Of a stretch of 60,626 nt of DNA, positions 47,461-56,549 are shown one piece after another. The notes under the pieces were generated by a model that saw only the letters and a list, made by a program, of their open reading frames with translations, did not search any database and was not told the origin of the DNA. Numbering within the stretch: the first letter of the stretch is position 1; each line of letters opens with the position of its first letter. The translations under genes were made by a program, and so were the position numbers. Source of the stretch: Xanthomonas maliensis (GTDB taxonomy: Bacteria > Pseudomonadota > Gammaproteobacteria > Xanthomonadales > Xanthomonadaceae); contig NZ_NSET01000003.1 of the NCBI RefSeq assembly GCF_009192945.1, forward strand, positions 1 through 60,626, given 5' to 3'.

Positions 47461-49722
47461 ATGATCAATGCGATCGATCCGCTGACCGAGCGTCGTCTCG
47501 CACTGCCGCGTGCATACGTGGCCGGTGTCGGCTTGCTGCTGGTGATGCTGTGGTCGCTGCTGGCCGACCTGCAGGCAGCCGAGCGCGACACCGACGCACC
47601 CTATCGCTGGCGGAGCGTTGCCATCGGCGGTGGTGGTTTCGTGACCGGTGTGCTGTTCCATCCGGCGCAGCGCGGCCTGGCCTATGCGCGTACCGACGTC
47701 GGTGGTGCTTATCGCTGGGACGATGGTGATCAGCGCTGGGTAGCCCTGACCGATTGGCTGGGCGCCGACGATTGGAACCTGATGGGTATCGATGCCTTTG
47801 CGGTCGATCCGCAGGATCCACAGGCGCTGTATCTTGCCGCCGGCACCTATATGCATGCGCGTGCGGGCAATGCGGCATTGCTGCGCTCGCATGATCGCGG
47901 ACGCAGCTTCGAGCGAACGCCCTTGCCGTTCAAGCTGGGCGGCAACCAGCTTGGTCGCGCCAACGGCGAGCGCTTGGCGGTCGATCCGCACGATGGTCGC
48001 GTGTTGTTGCTGGGCTCGCGCGATGCCGGGCTGTGGCGTAGCGAGGACCGTGGGGTTCATTGGTCGCGTGTGGAGAGCTTTCCTGACGCGGCGCTGGCCG
48101 CTGCCACTGCCCGCAACCACGTCGGCAGCGAGCAGGCCATCGGGATCGCGTTCGTGGTGTTCGACCCGGCCAGCGGCCGCGCCGGCACTGCGACGCCACG
48201 CATCTATGTCGGCGTCTCCACTGCGGCCACCAGCATGTATGTGTCCGAAGATGGCGGACGCAGTTGGACAGCCGTGAAAGGGCAACCCCAGGGGCTGCGA
48301 CCCAGCCACATGGCTGGCGGCGCGGATGGCCATTGGTATCTGAGTTATGGCGATCAGCCCGGTCCGGACCTGATGGCGGGTGGGGCGCTGTGGAAATACA
48401 GCCCGGCCCAGGCGCGCTGGCAGGAGATCAGCCCACTGTCGCAGCCGAGCACGGGCGACGGCTTTGGCTGGGGCGCGGTGGCGGTGGATCCACGTGATCC
48501 CCAGGTCATCCTCGCCAGCACCTTCCGTCGATACAACCCCCGCGACGAGCTGTTCCTGAGTCGCGATGGCGGCCGCAGCTGGACCGCGTTGCTGGCCGAC
48601 GCCCGCTTCGATCACAGCAGCGCGCCGTGGACCGCGCAGGCCACGCCGCACTGGATGGGAGCGCTGGCGATCGACCCGTTCGACGACAATCATGCCTTGT
48701 TCGTGACCGGCTATGGCATCTGGGCCTCGCGCAATCTGCACACCTTCGCCGCACCGCAGCAGCCGTTGCAGTGGTGGTTCCAGGACCGTGGCCTGGAGGA
48801 AACCGTGCCACTGGATCTGCTCAGCCCGATGCAGGGCGCGCATCTGCTCAGCGCACTCGGCGACATCGATGGTTTCCGCCACGACGATCTGGAGCGCGCG
48901 CAGTGGCAGTTCGCCGGTCCGCGGCTGACCAATGGCGAAAGCATCGATGCGGCCGGTCAGGCGCCGCAGTGGATGGTGCGCAGCGGCACCGTGCGCGATC
49001 GCCGCAATCAGCAGATCCGTGCGCTCTACTCGCGTGATGGCGGACGGCAATGGCAGGCATTCGCCAGCGAGCCGCCAGCCGGGCAGGGTGCCGGCACGAT
49101 TGCCATTGGTGCCGACGGCAAGGCAGTGGTGTGGACGCCGCGCGACGGCGGCGCATGGCGGAGCACGGATGTCGGCAAGCATTGGCAGCGCGTGGACGGC
49201 CTGCCCGACACGGCGGTGGCGGTGGCCGATCGCGTCGATGCGCGACGCTGGTATGCGGTCGATGTCGCAAGCGGTCGCTTGTACGTCAGCCACGATGGCG
49301 CGATCCGTTTTCGCGATACCGGCGAGCACGTGGGACAGCCAGCGCGCGACGAGCGCGCGCGGCCGCAGTTGCGGCCGGACCCCTGGCGCGCCGGGGTGGT
49401 CTATCTGGCCAGCCCATCGCGCGGGGTGATGCGCTGGCAGGACGAGCGGTTGCAGGTGCTTTCGCAGTTGCAGGAGGCGCGTTCGCTGGGCGTGGGTGCG
49501 CCGATGCGCGCGAATGCGCCCCCGACCTTGTATCTGGCAGGGCGCGTGGACGGCATCGACGGGGTCTTCCGCTCCGACGACGAGGGCGCGCACTGGTTGC
49601 GTATCAACGACGATGCACACCGCTTTGGGCGGCCGTACAGTGTCACCGGTGATCCGCGGATTCGCGGTCGCGTCTACTTCGCCACCGGCGGGCGTGGCAT
49701 CTTCTATGGCGACCCACGATGA
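47461..49722 (+). CDS. Endo-xyloglucanase, glycoside hydrolase family 74
   Basis: The 753-residue secreted protein has a signal peptide (LLLVMLWSLLADLQA) and a GH74 double-propeller domain starting YRWRSVAIGGGGFVTGVLFHP (in parts). The likely catalytic aspartates are D79 (ARTDVGGAYRW) and D468 (GDIDGFRHDD). At least seven Asp-box motifs occur, such as SHDRGRSF, SEDRGVHW, SEDGGRSW, SRDGGRSW, SRDGGRQW, STDVGKHW and SDDEGAHW. GH74 enzymes cut the beta-1,4-glucan backbone of xyloglucan. The start MINAIDPLTERR follows AGGAGAG. Confidence 0.92.
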   Translation: MINAIDPLTERRLALPRAYVAGVGLLLVMLWSLLADLQAAERDTDAPYRWRSVAIGGGGFVTGVLFHPAQRGLAYARTDVGGAYRWDDGDQRWVALTDWLGADDWNLMGIDAFAVDPQDPQALYLAAGTYMHARAGNAALLRSHDRGRSFERTPLPFKLGGNQLGRANGERLAVDPHDGRVLLLGSRDAGLWRSEDRGVHWSRVESFPDAALAAATARNHVGSEQAIGIAFVVFDPASGRAGTATPRIYVGVSTAATSMYVSEDGGRSWTAVKGQPQGLRPSHMAGGADGHWYLSYGDQPGPDLMAGGALWKYSPAQARWQEISPLSQPSTGDGFGWGAVAVDPRDPQVILASTFRRYNPRDELFLSRDGGRSWTALLADARFDHSSAPWTAQATPHWMGALAIDPFDDNHALFVTGYGIWASRNLHTFAAPQQPLQWWFQDRGLEETVPLDLLSPMQGAHLLSALGDIDGFRHDDLERAQWQFAGPRLTNGESIDAAGQAPQWMVRSGTVRDRRNQQIRALYSRDGGRQWQAFASEPPAGQGAGTIAIGADGKAVVWTPRDGGAWRSTDVGKHWQRVDGLPDTAVAVADRVDARRWYAVDVASGRLYVSHDGAIRFRDTGEHVGQPARDERARPQLRPDPWRAGVVYLASPSRGVMRWQDERLQVLSQLQEARSLGVGAPMRANAPPTLYLAGRVDGIDGVFRSDDEGAHWLRINDDAHRFGRPYSVTGDPRIRGRVYFATGGRGIFYGDPR

Positions 49723-49828
49723 CGCTGCGCGGCAGCACGAGCGCCGTCGGCAGGGGCACGGTGGACGGCACCGCCTGCCGTCGCGCAGCCTTCCCCGTGT
49801 ATGCGGGACCCGTTCTGGAGATCTTGGC

Positions 49829-51745
49829 ATGAGCGTTATCCGCATCCCCTCTGTCTGCCTGCTGGCGCTGGCGCTGACCAGCCCCGTGGTCTGCGCGCAA
49901 CCGACCCTGCCACTGTTGTTTGCCGATGGCGCCGTGCTGCAGCGCGATCAGCCGATGCCGGTCTGGGGTTGGGCGACACCGAACGCCGCGATCAGCGTGC
50001 GTTTCGATGGCCACCAGGCCAGCGCCAAGGCCGATGCGCAGGGCCGCTGGCAGGTTCGCCTGCCGGCTCACGCCGCCGGCGGACCTTATGTGCTTGAGGT
50101 GCGCGGCGATGGTGGCGCGCTGCAGGTGCGCGATGTGTTGGTGGGCGATGTCTGGCTGGCCAGCGGGCAATCGAATATGGAGTGGCCGCTGGCACAGGCC
50201 AGCGATGGTCCGCAGACGGTGGCGGCGGCCAAGGATGCGCACCTGCGGCATTTCAAGGTGCCCAAGTCGTGGTCGGTGCAGCCGGAAGCACGCCTGGCCG
50301 GCGGCAGCTGGCAGGCGGCCACCCCGGCAACGGCTGGCGAGTTCACTGCAGTGGGCTACTACTTCGCGCAGGAACTGCGGGCCAGCGCCAAGGTGCCGAT
50401 CGGCATCATCAACAGCACATGGGGCGGGAGTGCGATCGAAGCGTGGATGGATGCCGCCTCGCTGGGCATGGATCCCGCGCAGAACCAGGGCGCCATCGCA
50501 GCGATCCAGCAGCGCGACGCCACCGTGCTGGCCGCGACTGGCCAGCGTATCGCGCGTTGGCCCAAGGTCGAGGGCGAGATGCCGCAATGGCGGCAACCGG
50601 ACTTCGACGACCGCGACTGGGACAGCATTCCGGTGACAAAGCAGTGGGAGGCCAGCGGCTACGATGGCATGGACGGCATCGCCTGGTATCGGGTGACGTT
50701 TCGCCTGAGCGCTGCCGAGGCCAAGGCGGGTATCACGCTGGGGGTCGGTCAGATCGATGATTCGGACATCACCTATGTCAATGGCCAGCAGGTGGGTGCG
50801 ACCGAGAAGCAATGGAATCTGCCGCGCGTCTATAGCGTGCCTGCCGCCGCGCTGCATGCCGGCGTCAATCAGATCGCGATCAGGGTGGACGATCTCAGTG
50901 GCGGCGGTGGACTGCATGGTCCGGACGCACAGCGTTTCGTGCAGACCGCCGATGGCAGCCGGCGGCCGCTGGAGGGCTGGAAGTTCCGTCCTGCCGCAGT
51001 GCGGGTGTCGGCCAGCGACAACAAGAACCAGTTGCCGACCCTGCTGTACAACCAGATGATCCATCCCTTGCAGCCGTTCCCGGTCAAGGGCGTGATCTGG
51101 TACCAGGGCGAGAGCAATGCCACCGAGGCGGGCGCGGTGAAGTACCGCGAGCAGTTCGCGGCGATGATCCAACAATGGCGCGCCGAACGCGGTGCCCCGG
51201 CGCTGCCGTTCCTGTGGGTGCAGCTGGCCAACTTCCAGGCCGGCAACGACGCTGGCGACCTGAGTCCGTGGGCGCTTTTGCGCGAGTCGCAGTCCAAGAC
51301 GCTGGCGCTGCCGGCGACCGCGCAGGCGGTGATCATCGACATCGGCAACCCGACCGACATTCACCCGACCAACAAACGCGATGTCGGCCACCGCCTGGCG
51401 CTGGCCGCACGCCATGTGGCCTACGGCGAAACGCTGGTGTACAGCGCGCCGGTGTTCACCCGTGCGCAGTTCGCCGATGGCCAGGCGACGTTGTCGTTCG
51501 ACCTGCAGGGCGATGCGTTGCAGGTGCGTGGCGGTGGCGATGTCCATGGCTTTCGCATCGCCGGCGCCGACCGGCAGTTCCATCCGGCACAGGCGCGCAT
51601 CGCCGGCGATCGCGTGATCGTGCGCAGCGACGCGGTGGCCGCGCCGGTGGCGGTGCGCTACGGCTGGAGCGAGAACCCGGAGGACGCCAACCTGGTCAAT
51701 CGCCAGCAGTTGCCGGTGTCCCCTTTCCGAACCGATACCTGGTGA
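49829..51745 (+). CDS. Sialate O-acetylesterase-type carbohydrate esterase (CE20-like, xyloglucan acetylesterase)
   Basis: The 638-residue protein has a signal peptide ([14 protein letters not shown]). A split SGNH catalytic domain carries GQSNMEW with the nucleophile at Ser115 and, near the C-terminus, [10 protein letters not shown] with Asp510 and His512. Between the halves lies a jelly-roll insertion ([16 protein letters not shown] ... [23 protein letters not shown]). This architecture matches the acetylesterase of the Xanthomonas xyloglucan locus that I recall as founding family CE20. It should remove acetyl groups from xyloglucan galactose residues. Confidence 0.85.
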   Translation: MSVIRIPSVCLLALALTSPVVCAQPTLPLLFADGAVLQRDQPMPVWGWATPNAAISVRFDGHQASAKADAQGRWQVRLPAHAAGGPYVLEVRGDGGALQVRDVLVGDVWLASGQSNMEWPLAQASDGPQTVAAAKDAHLRHFKVPKSWSVQPEARLAGGSWQAATPATAGEFTAVGYYFAQELRASAKVPIGIINSTWGGSAIEAWMDAASLGMDPAQNQGAIAAIQQRDATVLAATGQRIARWPKVEGEMPQWRQPDFDDRDWDSIPVTKQWEASGYDGMDGIAWYRVTFRLSAAEAKAGITLGVGQIDDSDITYVNGQQVGATEKQWNLPRVYSVPAAALHAGVNQIAIRVDDLSGGGGLHGPDAQRFVQTADGSRRPLEGWKFRPAAVRVSASDNKNQLPTLLYNQMIHPLQPFPVKGVIWYQGESNATEAGAVKYREQFAAMIQQWRAERGAPALPFLWVQLANFQAGNDAGDLSPWALLRESQSKTLALPATAQAVIIDIGNPTDIHPTNKRDVGHRLALAARHVAYGETLVYSAPVFTRAQFADGQATLSFDLQGDALQVRGGGDVHGFRIAGADRQFHPAQARIAGDRVIVRSDAVAAPVAVRYGWSENPEDANLVNRQQLPVSPFRTDTW

Positions 51746-51756
51746 TACGGAGTCCG

Positions 51757-53502
51757 ATGACCATGTCTGTCTGCTGCGCGCCGGTGCGCGCCTCCCTCTT
51801 GTTCCGGTGCGGTCGCGCGCCGTTGTTGCTCAGCGCGCTGGCCCTGGCGTTGGCCGGGTGCCAGTCCGGCAAGCCCGACGACACGCGCGCACCGGCTGCA
51901 TCGACGCCGTCGTCGGCGCCCAGCGCAGCGGGTCAGACCGCTGCAACGCCGCCTGCGGCGACGCCGGCGCCGATGCCGCAATTCGTCAGCAGGGATGGCA
52001 AGCACGCGCTGATGGTCGATGGCGCGCCCTTCCTGATCCTCGGTGCCCAGGTCAACAACTCCAGCAATTATCCGGGCGTCATGGACAAGGTGTGGCCGGC
52101 GATGGAGTTCCTGCAACCCAATACGGTGCAGGTGCCCATCGCCTGGGAGCAGATCGAGCCGGAGGAAGGCAAGTTCGACTTTTCCTTCGTCGATACCTTG
52201 CTGGCGCAGGCGCGCGAGCACAAGGTGCGGCTGGTGCTGCTGTGGTTCGCCACCTGGAAGAACAACGGCCCGCAATACTCGCCGCACTGGGTCAAGACCG
52301 ATAATCGGCGCTTTCCACGCGTGGTCACCCGCGAGGGCAAGTCGATCGGCTCGTTGTCACCGCACGCCCAGGCCACGCTGGATGCCGACCGCAAGGCCTT
52401 CGTGGCGTTGATGAAGCATCTCAAGCAGGCCGACCCGCAACGCACCGTGCTGATGATCCAGCCCGAGAACGAGCCGGGAACCTACGGCAGCGTGCGTGAC
52501 TTCTCGCCGATGGCGCAGCAGCTGTTCGACGGCCCGGTTCCGGACGCGCTGCTCAAGCGCATGCATAAACAGCCGGGCAGTTGGGCGCAGGTGTTCGGCG
52601 CCGATGCCGACGAGATCTTTCACGCCTGGTCGATCGGCCGTTATATCGATCAAGTCGCCGAGGCCGGCAAGGCGGAGTATCCGTTGCCGATGTACGTCAA
52701 CGCGGCGCTGCGCGGCCCGTTCAACCCTGGGCAGCCCGGCCAGTACGCCAGCGGCGGCCCGACCGACAACGTGCTGGACGTGTGGAAGGCGGCCGCACCG
52801 CATATCGACCTGTTGGCGCCGGACATCTACATGCCGGAGTACCGCACCTATACCACCGTGATGGACCGCTACGCGCGCGCGGACAATGCATTGTTCGTCG
52901 CCGAGACCGGCAACCGGCAAGAGTACGCACGCTACCTGTTTCCAGCCCTGGGGCATGACGGGATCGGCTGGTCGACCTTCGGCATCGACTACACCCACTA
53001 TTCCAACTATCCGCTGGGTGCCAAGAAGGTCGACGAAGCCACGCTGGCGCCGTTCGCGCTCGGTTACCGCCTGGTCGGCATGGGCATGCGGCCGTTCGCC
53101 AAGGCCGCTGCGGAAGGCAAGCTGCATGGCGCGGCCGAAGAGCCGGGCCAGGCGGTGCAGGAACTCAAGCTCAACGACCGCTGGGGTGCCACCATCACCT
53201 ATGGCGTGCCGCAGTTCTGGTTCAAGGGCGAGCCGCCAGGCAATCCGGAGCCTATCGGTGCGGCGCTGATCGCCGAGCTGGGGCCAGACGAATTCCTGGT
53301 CACCGGCTACCACGTGCGCGTGACCTTGCATCCTGCCAGCGAAGCCACCGCCAACATGATCTACGACCGTGTCGAAGAAGGCGTCTACGATGGCACGCAG
53401 TGGACGTTCCAGCGCAACTGGAACGGCGACCAGACCGACTATGGCGTCAATTTCTCCGACGCCCCGCAATTGCTCAAGATCCGCTTGGCCACGTTCCAGT
53501 AA
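51757..53502 (+). CDS. GH35 beta-galactosidase lipoprotein (DUF5597 C-terminus)
   Basis: The 581-residue precursor has a lipobox ALALAGC followed by a Pro/Ala-rich linker. The GH35 barrel has the acid/base Glu239 in IQPENEPG and the nucleophile Glu383 in FVAETGN. The C-terminal part ([18 protein letters not shown] ... [16 protein letters not shown]) is the DUF5597 sandwich found in Cellvibrio Bgl35A, which acts on galactosylated xyloglucan fragments. It starts 11 bp after the esterase gene; ATG 51763 two codons on is an alternative start. Confidence 0.92.
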   Translation: MTMSVCCAPVRASLLFRCGRAPLLLSALALALAGCQSGKPDDTRAPAASTPSSAPSAAGQTAATPPAATPAPMPQFVSRDGKHALMVDGAPFLILGAQVNNSSNYPGVMDKVWPAMEFLQPNTVQVPIAWEQIEPEEGKFDFSFVDTLLAQAREHKVRLVLLWFATWKNNGPQYSPHWVKTDNRRFPRVVTREGKSIGSLSPHAQATLDADRKAFVALMKHLKQADPQRTVLMIQPENEPGTYGSVRDFSPMAQQLFDGPVPDALLKRMHKQPGSWAQVFGADADEIFHAWSIGRYIDQVAEAGKAEYPLPMYVNAALRGPFNPGQPGQYASGGPTDNVLDVWKAAAPHIDLLAPDIYMPEYRTYTTVMDRYARADNALFVAETGNRQEYARYLFPALGHDGIGWSTFGIDYTHYSNYPLGAKKVDEATLAPFALGYRLVGMGMRPFAKAAAEGKLHGAAEEPGQAVQELKLNDRWGATITYGVPQFWFKGEPPGNPEPIGAALIAELGPDEFLVTGYHVRVTLHPASEATANMIYDRVEEGVYDGTQWTFQRNWNGDQTDYGVNFSDAPQLLKIRLATFQ

Positions 53503-53560
53503 TCCGACCCATCCCTGCGCCGCGCCGTCGCGGTGGTGCTTCGTAACGCAAAGGACTCTT

Positions 53561-56461
53561 ATGCCCAATCTCCGTCGTTCCATCGCAGACGCGCGCCGTC
53601 GTCATACGCCACTGGCGCACTGCCTGGCGCTGTCGTTGGCGCTGTTGGCCAATGCCGCCCATGCGCAGGAAGTGCGCAAGGCGGCCGATGGCTTGACCGT
53701 GGTGCCGAGCGCCAAGGGCGCCGCTCCAGTCCGCCTGCAGGTGGTCGATGCCGGCATCATCCGCGTCAGTGCCGATCCGGACGGCGATTTCGCGCGCACC
53801 CCCAGCCTGATGCGCGTGCCGGTCGAGGGCGACACGGCGTTCCAGTTGGCCGAGCAGGGCGATCACGTGCAGTTGAAGACCGGCAAGCTCACCGCCACGG
53901 TGTCCACGGTCGATGGCCATGTCAGTTTTGCCGATGCCCAGGGCAACCCGGTGCTGTCGGAAGTGGCCGGCGGCCGCAGCTTTACGCCGCTCAACGTGGA
54001 GGGCAAGCAGTACCTGAGCGTGCGCCAGCGCTTCCAGTCGCCCGATGACGAGGCCTTGTATGGCTTCGGCCAGCACCAGCAGGGCTGGATGAACCAGAAG
54101 GGCCGCAACGTCGAGCTGCAGCAGAACAACATCGACATGGCAGTGCCGTACCTGGTATCCAGCCGCCATTACGGCCTGCTGTGGGACAACAACTCGATCA
54201 CCCGCCTGGGCGACCCACGCGGCCTGCAGCCGCTGCCCAAGACGCTGAAGCTGTACGACGCCAAGGGCAAGGCCGGCGCGCTGACCGCACGCTATGCGAT
54301 CAACGGCAAGCAGATCCTCGAGCGTCGCGAGAGCGAGGTGAACTACCAGTACCTCAGCGATCTGCCCAAGTTCCCCAAGCAGGCGATCACCAAGGACAAG
54401 AACAGCCGCATGCAGGTCAGCTGGGAGGGCGAGATCGAAGCGCTGACCGGCGGCGAGCACACCTTCTCGCTGTATTCCAGCGAATACGCCAAACTCTATG
54501 TCGACGGCAAGCTGGTGATCGACCGTTGGCGGCAGAACTGGAACCCGTGGAATCACGAGTTCAAGCTGGATCTACAGCCGGGCCAACGCCACACCGTCAA
54601 GATCGAATGGGATCTGATCGACCCCAGCTATATCGCGCTGCTTCACCGCGACCCGCTGCCGACCAGCGAAGCGAATGACCTGTCGTTGTGGTCCGAAGCC
54701 GGCCAGATGATCGACTATTACGTTGTTGCGGCCGATTCCTACGACCAGGCGATCGCTGGCTATCGCGAGCTCACCGGCAAGTCGGTGATGCTGCCGAAGT
54801 GGGCCTACGGCTTCTGGCAGAGCCGCGAGCGCTACAAGAGCCAGGATGAATTGATCGCTGCGGTTGCCGAGTACCGCAAGCGCAAGTTGTCGCTCGACAA
54901 TATCGTGCTGGACTGGTCGTACTGGCCGGAGGACGCCTGGGGCTCGCACGATTTCGACAAGCAGCATTTCCCCGATCCGGATGGCATGGTCAAGGCCGTG
55001 CACGACATGCACGCGCAGATCATGATCTCGGTCTGGCCCAAGTTCTATCCCACCACCGCCAACTACAAGGAGCTGGACGCGGCAGGCTTCATGTTCAAGC
55101 GCAATGTGGAGGTGGGCGAGCTGGACTGGATCGGCAAGGGCTACAAGAACTCGTTCTACGACCCATATTCGGGAAAAGCGCAGGCGATCTACTGGCGTCA
55201 GATCAACGAAAAGCTCAACAGCAAGGGCTTCGATGCCTGGTGGATGGACGCCGACGAACCGGACGTGCACTCGAACCTGGACATCGCTGAGCGCAAGGCG
55301 CGCACGACGCCGACCGCGCTGGGGCCGTCGACCGAGTTCTTCAATTCCTATCCGCTGCCGCATACCCACGGCGTCTACGTGGGCGATCGCGCCGCCGATG
55401 GCAAACGCGTGTTCATCCTTTCGCGCAAGGGCTATGCGGGTACCCAACGCAATGCCGTGGCGGTGTGGAGCGGCGACATCGTCTCGCGTTGGGACGACAT
55501 GCGCGACCAGATCTCGGCCGGCGTCAACATGGCCTTGTCGGGCCTGCCCAACTGGACCTTCGACATCGGCGGCTTCGCGGTGGAGAAGCGCTATGAAGAC
55601 CAGGACCCGGCGCATCTGCCCGAATGGCGCGAGCTCAACACCCGTTGGTTCCAGTTCGGCGCCTTCGTGCCGATTTTCCGCTCGCATGGCCAGTTCCCGT
55701 ACCGCGAAATCTGGAACATCGCCCCGGAAGGCACACCGTTCTACGACAGCATGGTCTACTACAACCGGCTGCGTTACGCGCTGTTGCCTTACATCTACAG
55801 CCTGGCCGGCGACACCTACCAGCGCGATGGGGTGATCATGCGCGGCATGATGATGGACTTCCCGAATGATCCCAAGGTGCGCGACATCAACGACCAGTAC
55901 CTGTTCGGTTCGGCGTTCCTGGTCGCGCCGGTGACGCGCTTCGGTGCGACCTCGCGGCAGGTCTATCTGCCGGCTGGTACCAGCTGGCTGGATTTCGCCA
56001 CGGGCAAGCGCTACGACGGGGGCCAGACCATCGACGCGGCTGCGCCGATCGCACGCATGCCGCTGTTCGTGCGTGCCGGCTCCATCGTGCCGACCGGGCC
56101 AGTGCAGGAATATGTCGACCAACGGCCGAATGCGCCGCTCACCGTGGTGGTCTACACCGGTGCGGACGGGCAGTTCTCGCTGTACGAAGACGACGGCAAG
56201 GGCTACGGCTACGAGAAGGGCGAGTTCAGCCGCATTCCACTGAGCTGGGACCAGGCCAAGGGCGAATTGCGGATCGGCCAGCGCGAGGGCAGTTGGGCCG
56301 GCATGCCGGCCAAGCGCACCATCCAGGTGCGTTTCGTCGACGGGCCGCGCGACGACGCCGGTGCGCTGGAGCCGGGTACCGACGCCAGCATCCAGTACGA
56401 CGGCAAGGCGGTCAGCGTGTTGCAGCGCAAGATTGCGTCGGGCAACGTGCGTCGTCGATGA
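53561..56461 (+). CDS. GH31 alpha-xylosidase with inserted PA14 domain
   Basis: The 966-residue precursor has a signal peptide (ALSLALLANAAHA) and an N-terminal beta-sandwich. A PA14 domain lies around residues 225-375 (GGEHTFSLYSSEYAKLYVDGKLVIDRW in parts). The catalytic barrel has the nucleophile Asp563 (WWMDADEPD) and the probable acid/base Asp639 (WSGDIVSRWDD). This is the domain order of Cellvibrio Xyl31A, which removes the non-reducing-end alpha-xylose from xyloglucan oligosaccharides. The gene belongs to the cluster by close spacing (58 bp after GH35). Confidence 0.93.
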   Translation: MPNLRRSIADARRRHTPLAHCLALSLALLANAAHAQEVRKAADGLTVVPSAKGAAPVRLQVVDAGIIRVSADPDGDFARTPSLMRVPVEGDTAFQLAEQGDHVQLKTGKLTATVSTVDGHVSFADAQGNPVLSEVAGGRSFTPLNVEGKQYLSVRQRFQSPDDEALYGFGQHQQGWMNQKGRNVELQQNNIDMAVPYLVSSRHYGLLWDNNSITRLGDPRGLQPLPKTLKLYDAKGKAGALTARYAINGKQILERRESEVNYQYLSDLPKFPKQAITKDKNSRMQVSWEGEIEALTGGEHTFSLYSSEYAKLYVDGKLVIDRWRQNWNPWNHEFKLDLQPGQRHTVKIEWDLIDPSYIALLHRDPLPTSEANDLSLWSEAGQMIDYYVVAADSYDQAIAGYRELTGKSVMLPKWAYGFWQSRERYKSQDELIAAVAEYRKRKLSLDNIVLDWSYWPEDAWGSHDFDKQHFPDPDGMVKAVHDMHAQIMISVWPKFYPTTANYKELDAAGFMFKRNVEVGELDWIGKGYKNSFYDPYSGKAQAIYWRQINEKLNSKGFDAWWMDADEPDVHSNLDIAERKARTTPTALGPSTEFFNSYPLPHTHGVYVGDRAADGKRVFILSRKGYAGTQRNAVAVWSGDIVSRWDDMRDQISAGVNMALSGLPNWTFDIGGFAVEKRYEDQDPAHLPEWRELNTRWFQFGAFVPIFRSHGQFPYREIWNIAPEGTPFYDSMVYYNRLRYALLPYIYSLAGDTYQRDGVIMRGMMMDFPNDPKVRDINDQYLFGSAFLVAPVTRFGATSRQVYLPAGTSWLDFATGKRYDGGQTIDAAAPIARMPLFVRAGSIVPTGPVQEYVDQRPNAPLTVVVYTGADGQFSLYEDDGKGYGYEKGEFSRIPLSWDQAKGELRIGQREGSWAGMPAKRTIQVRFVDGPRDDAGALEPGTDASIQYDGKAVSVLQRKIASGNVRRR

Positions 56462-56549
56462 TCGCAGGCTGTCTTTGGTCGATGGGCAAGCAGATGCCGG
56501 AACGGCGCAAGCTAGGCGCGGGCTCCGGTCATGCGGCACGGCAGTGGCC

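Noticed and set aside
49801..49812. Single GGGACCC near the start of the esterase gene as another heptad repeat
   Set aside because: Only one copy; no tandem array or inverted partner.
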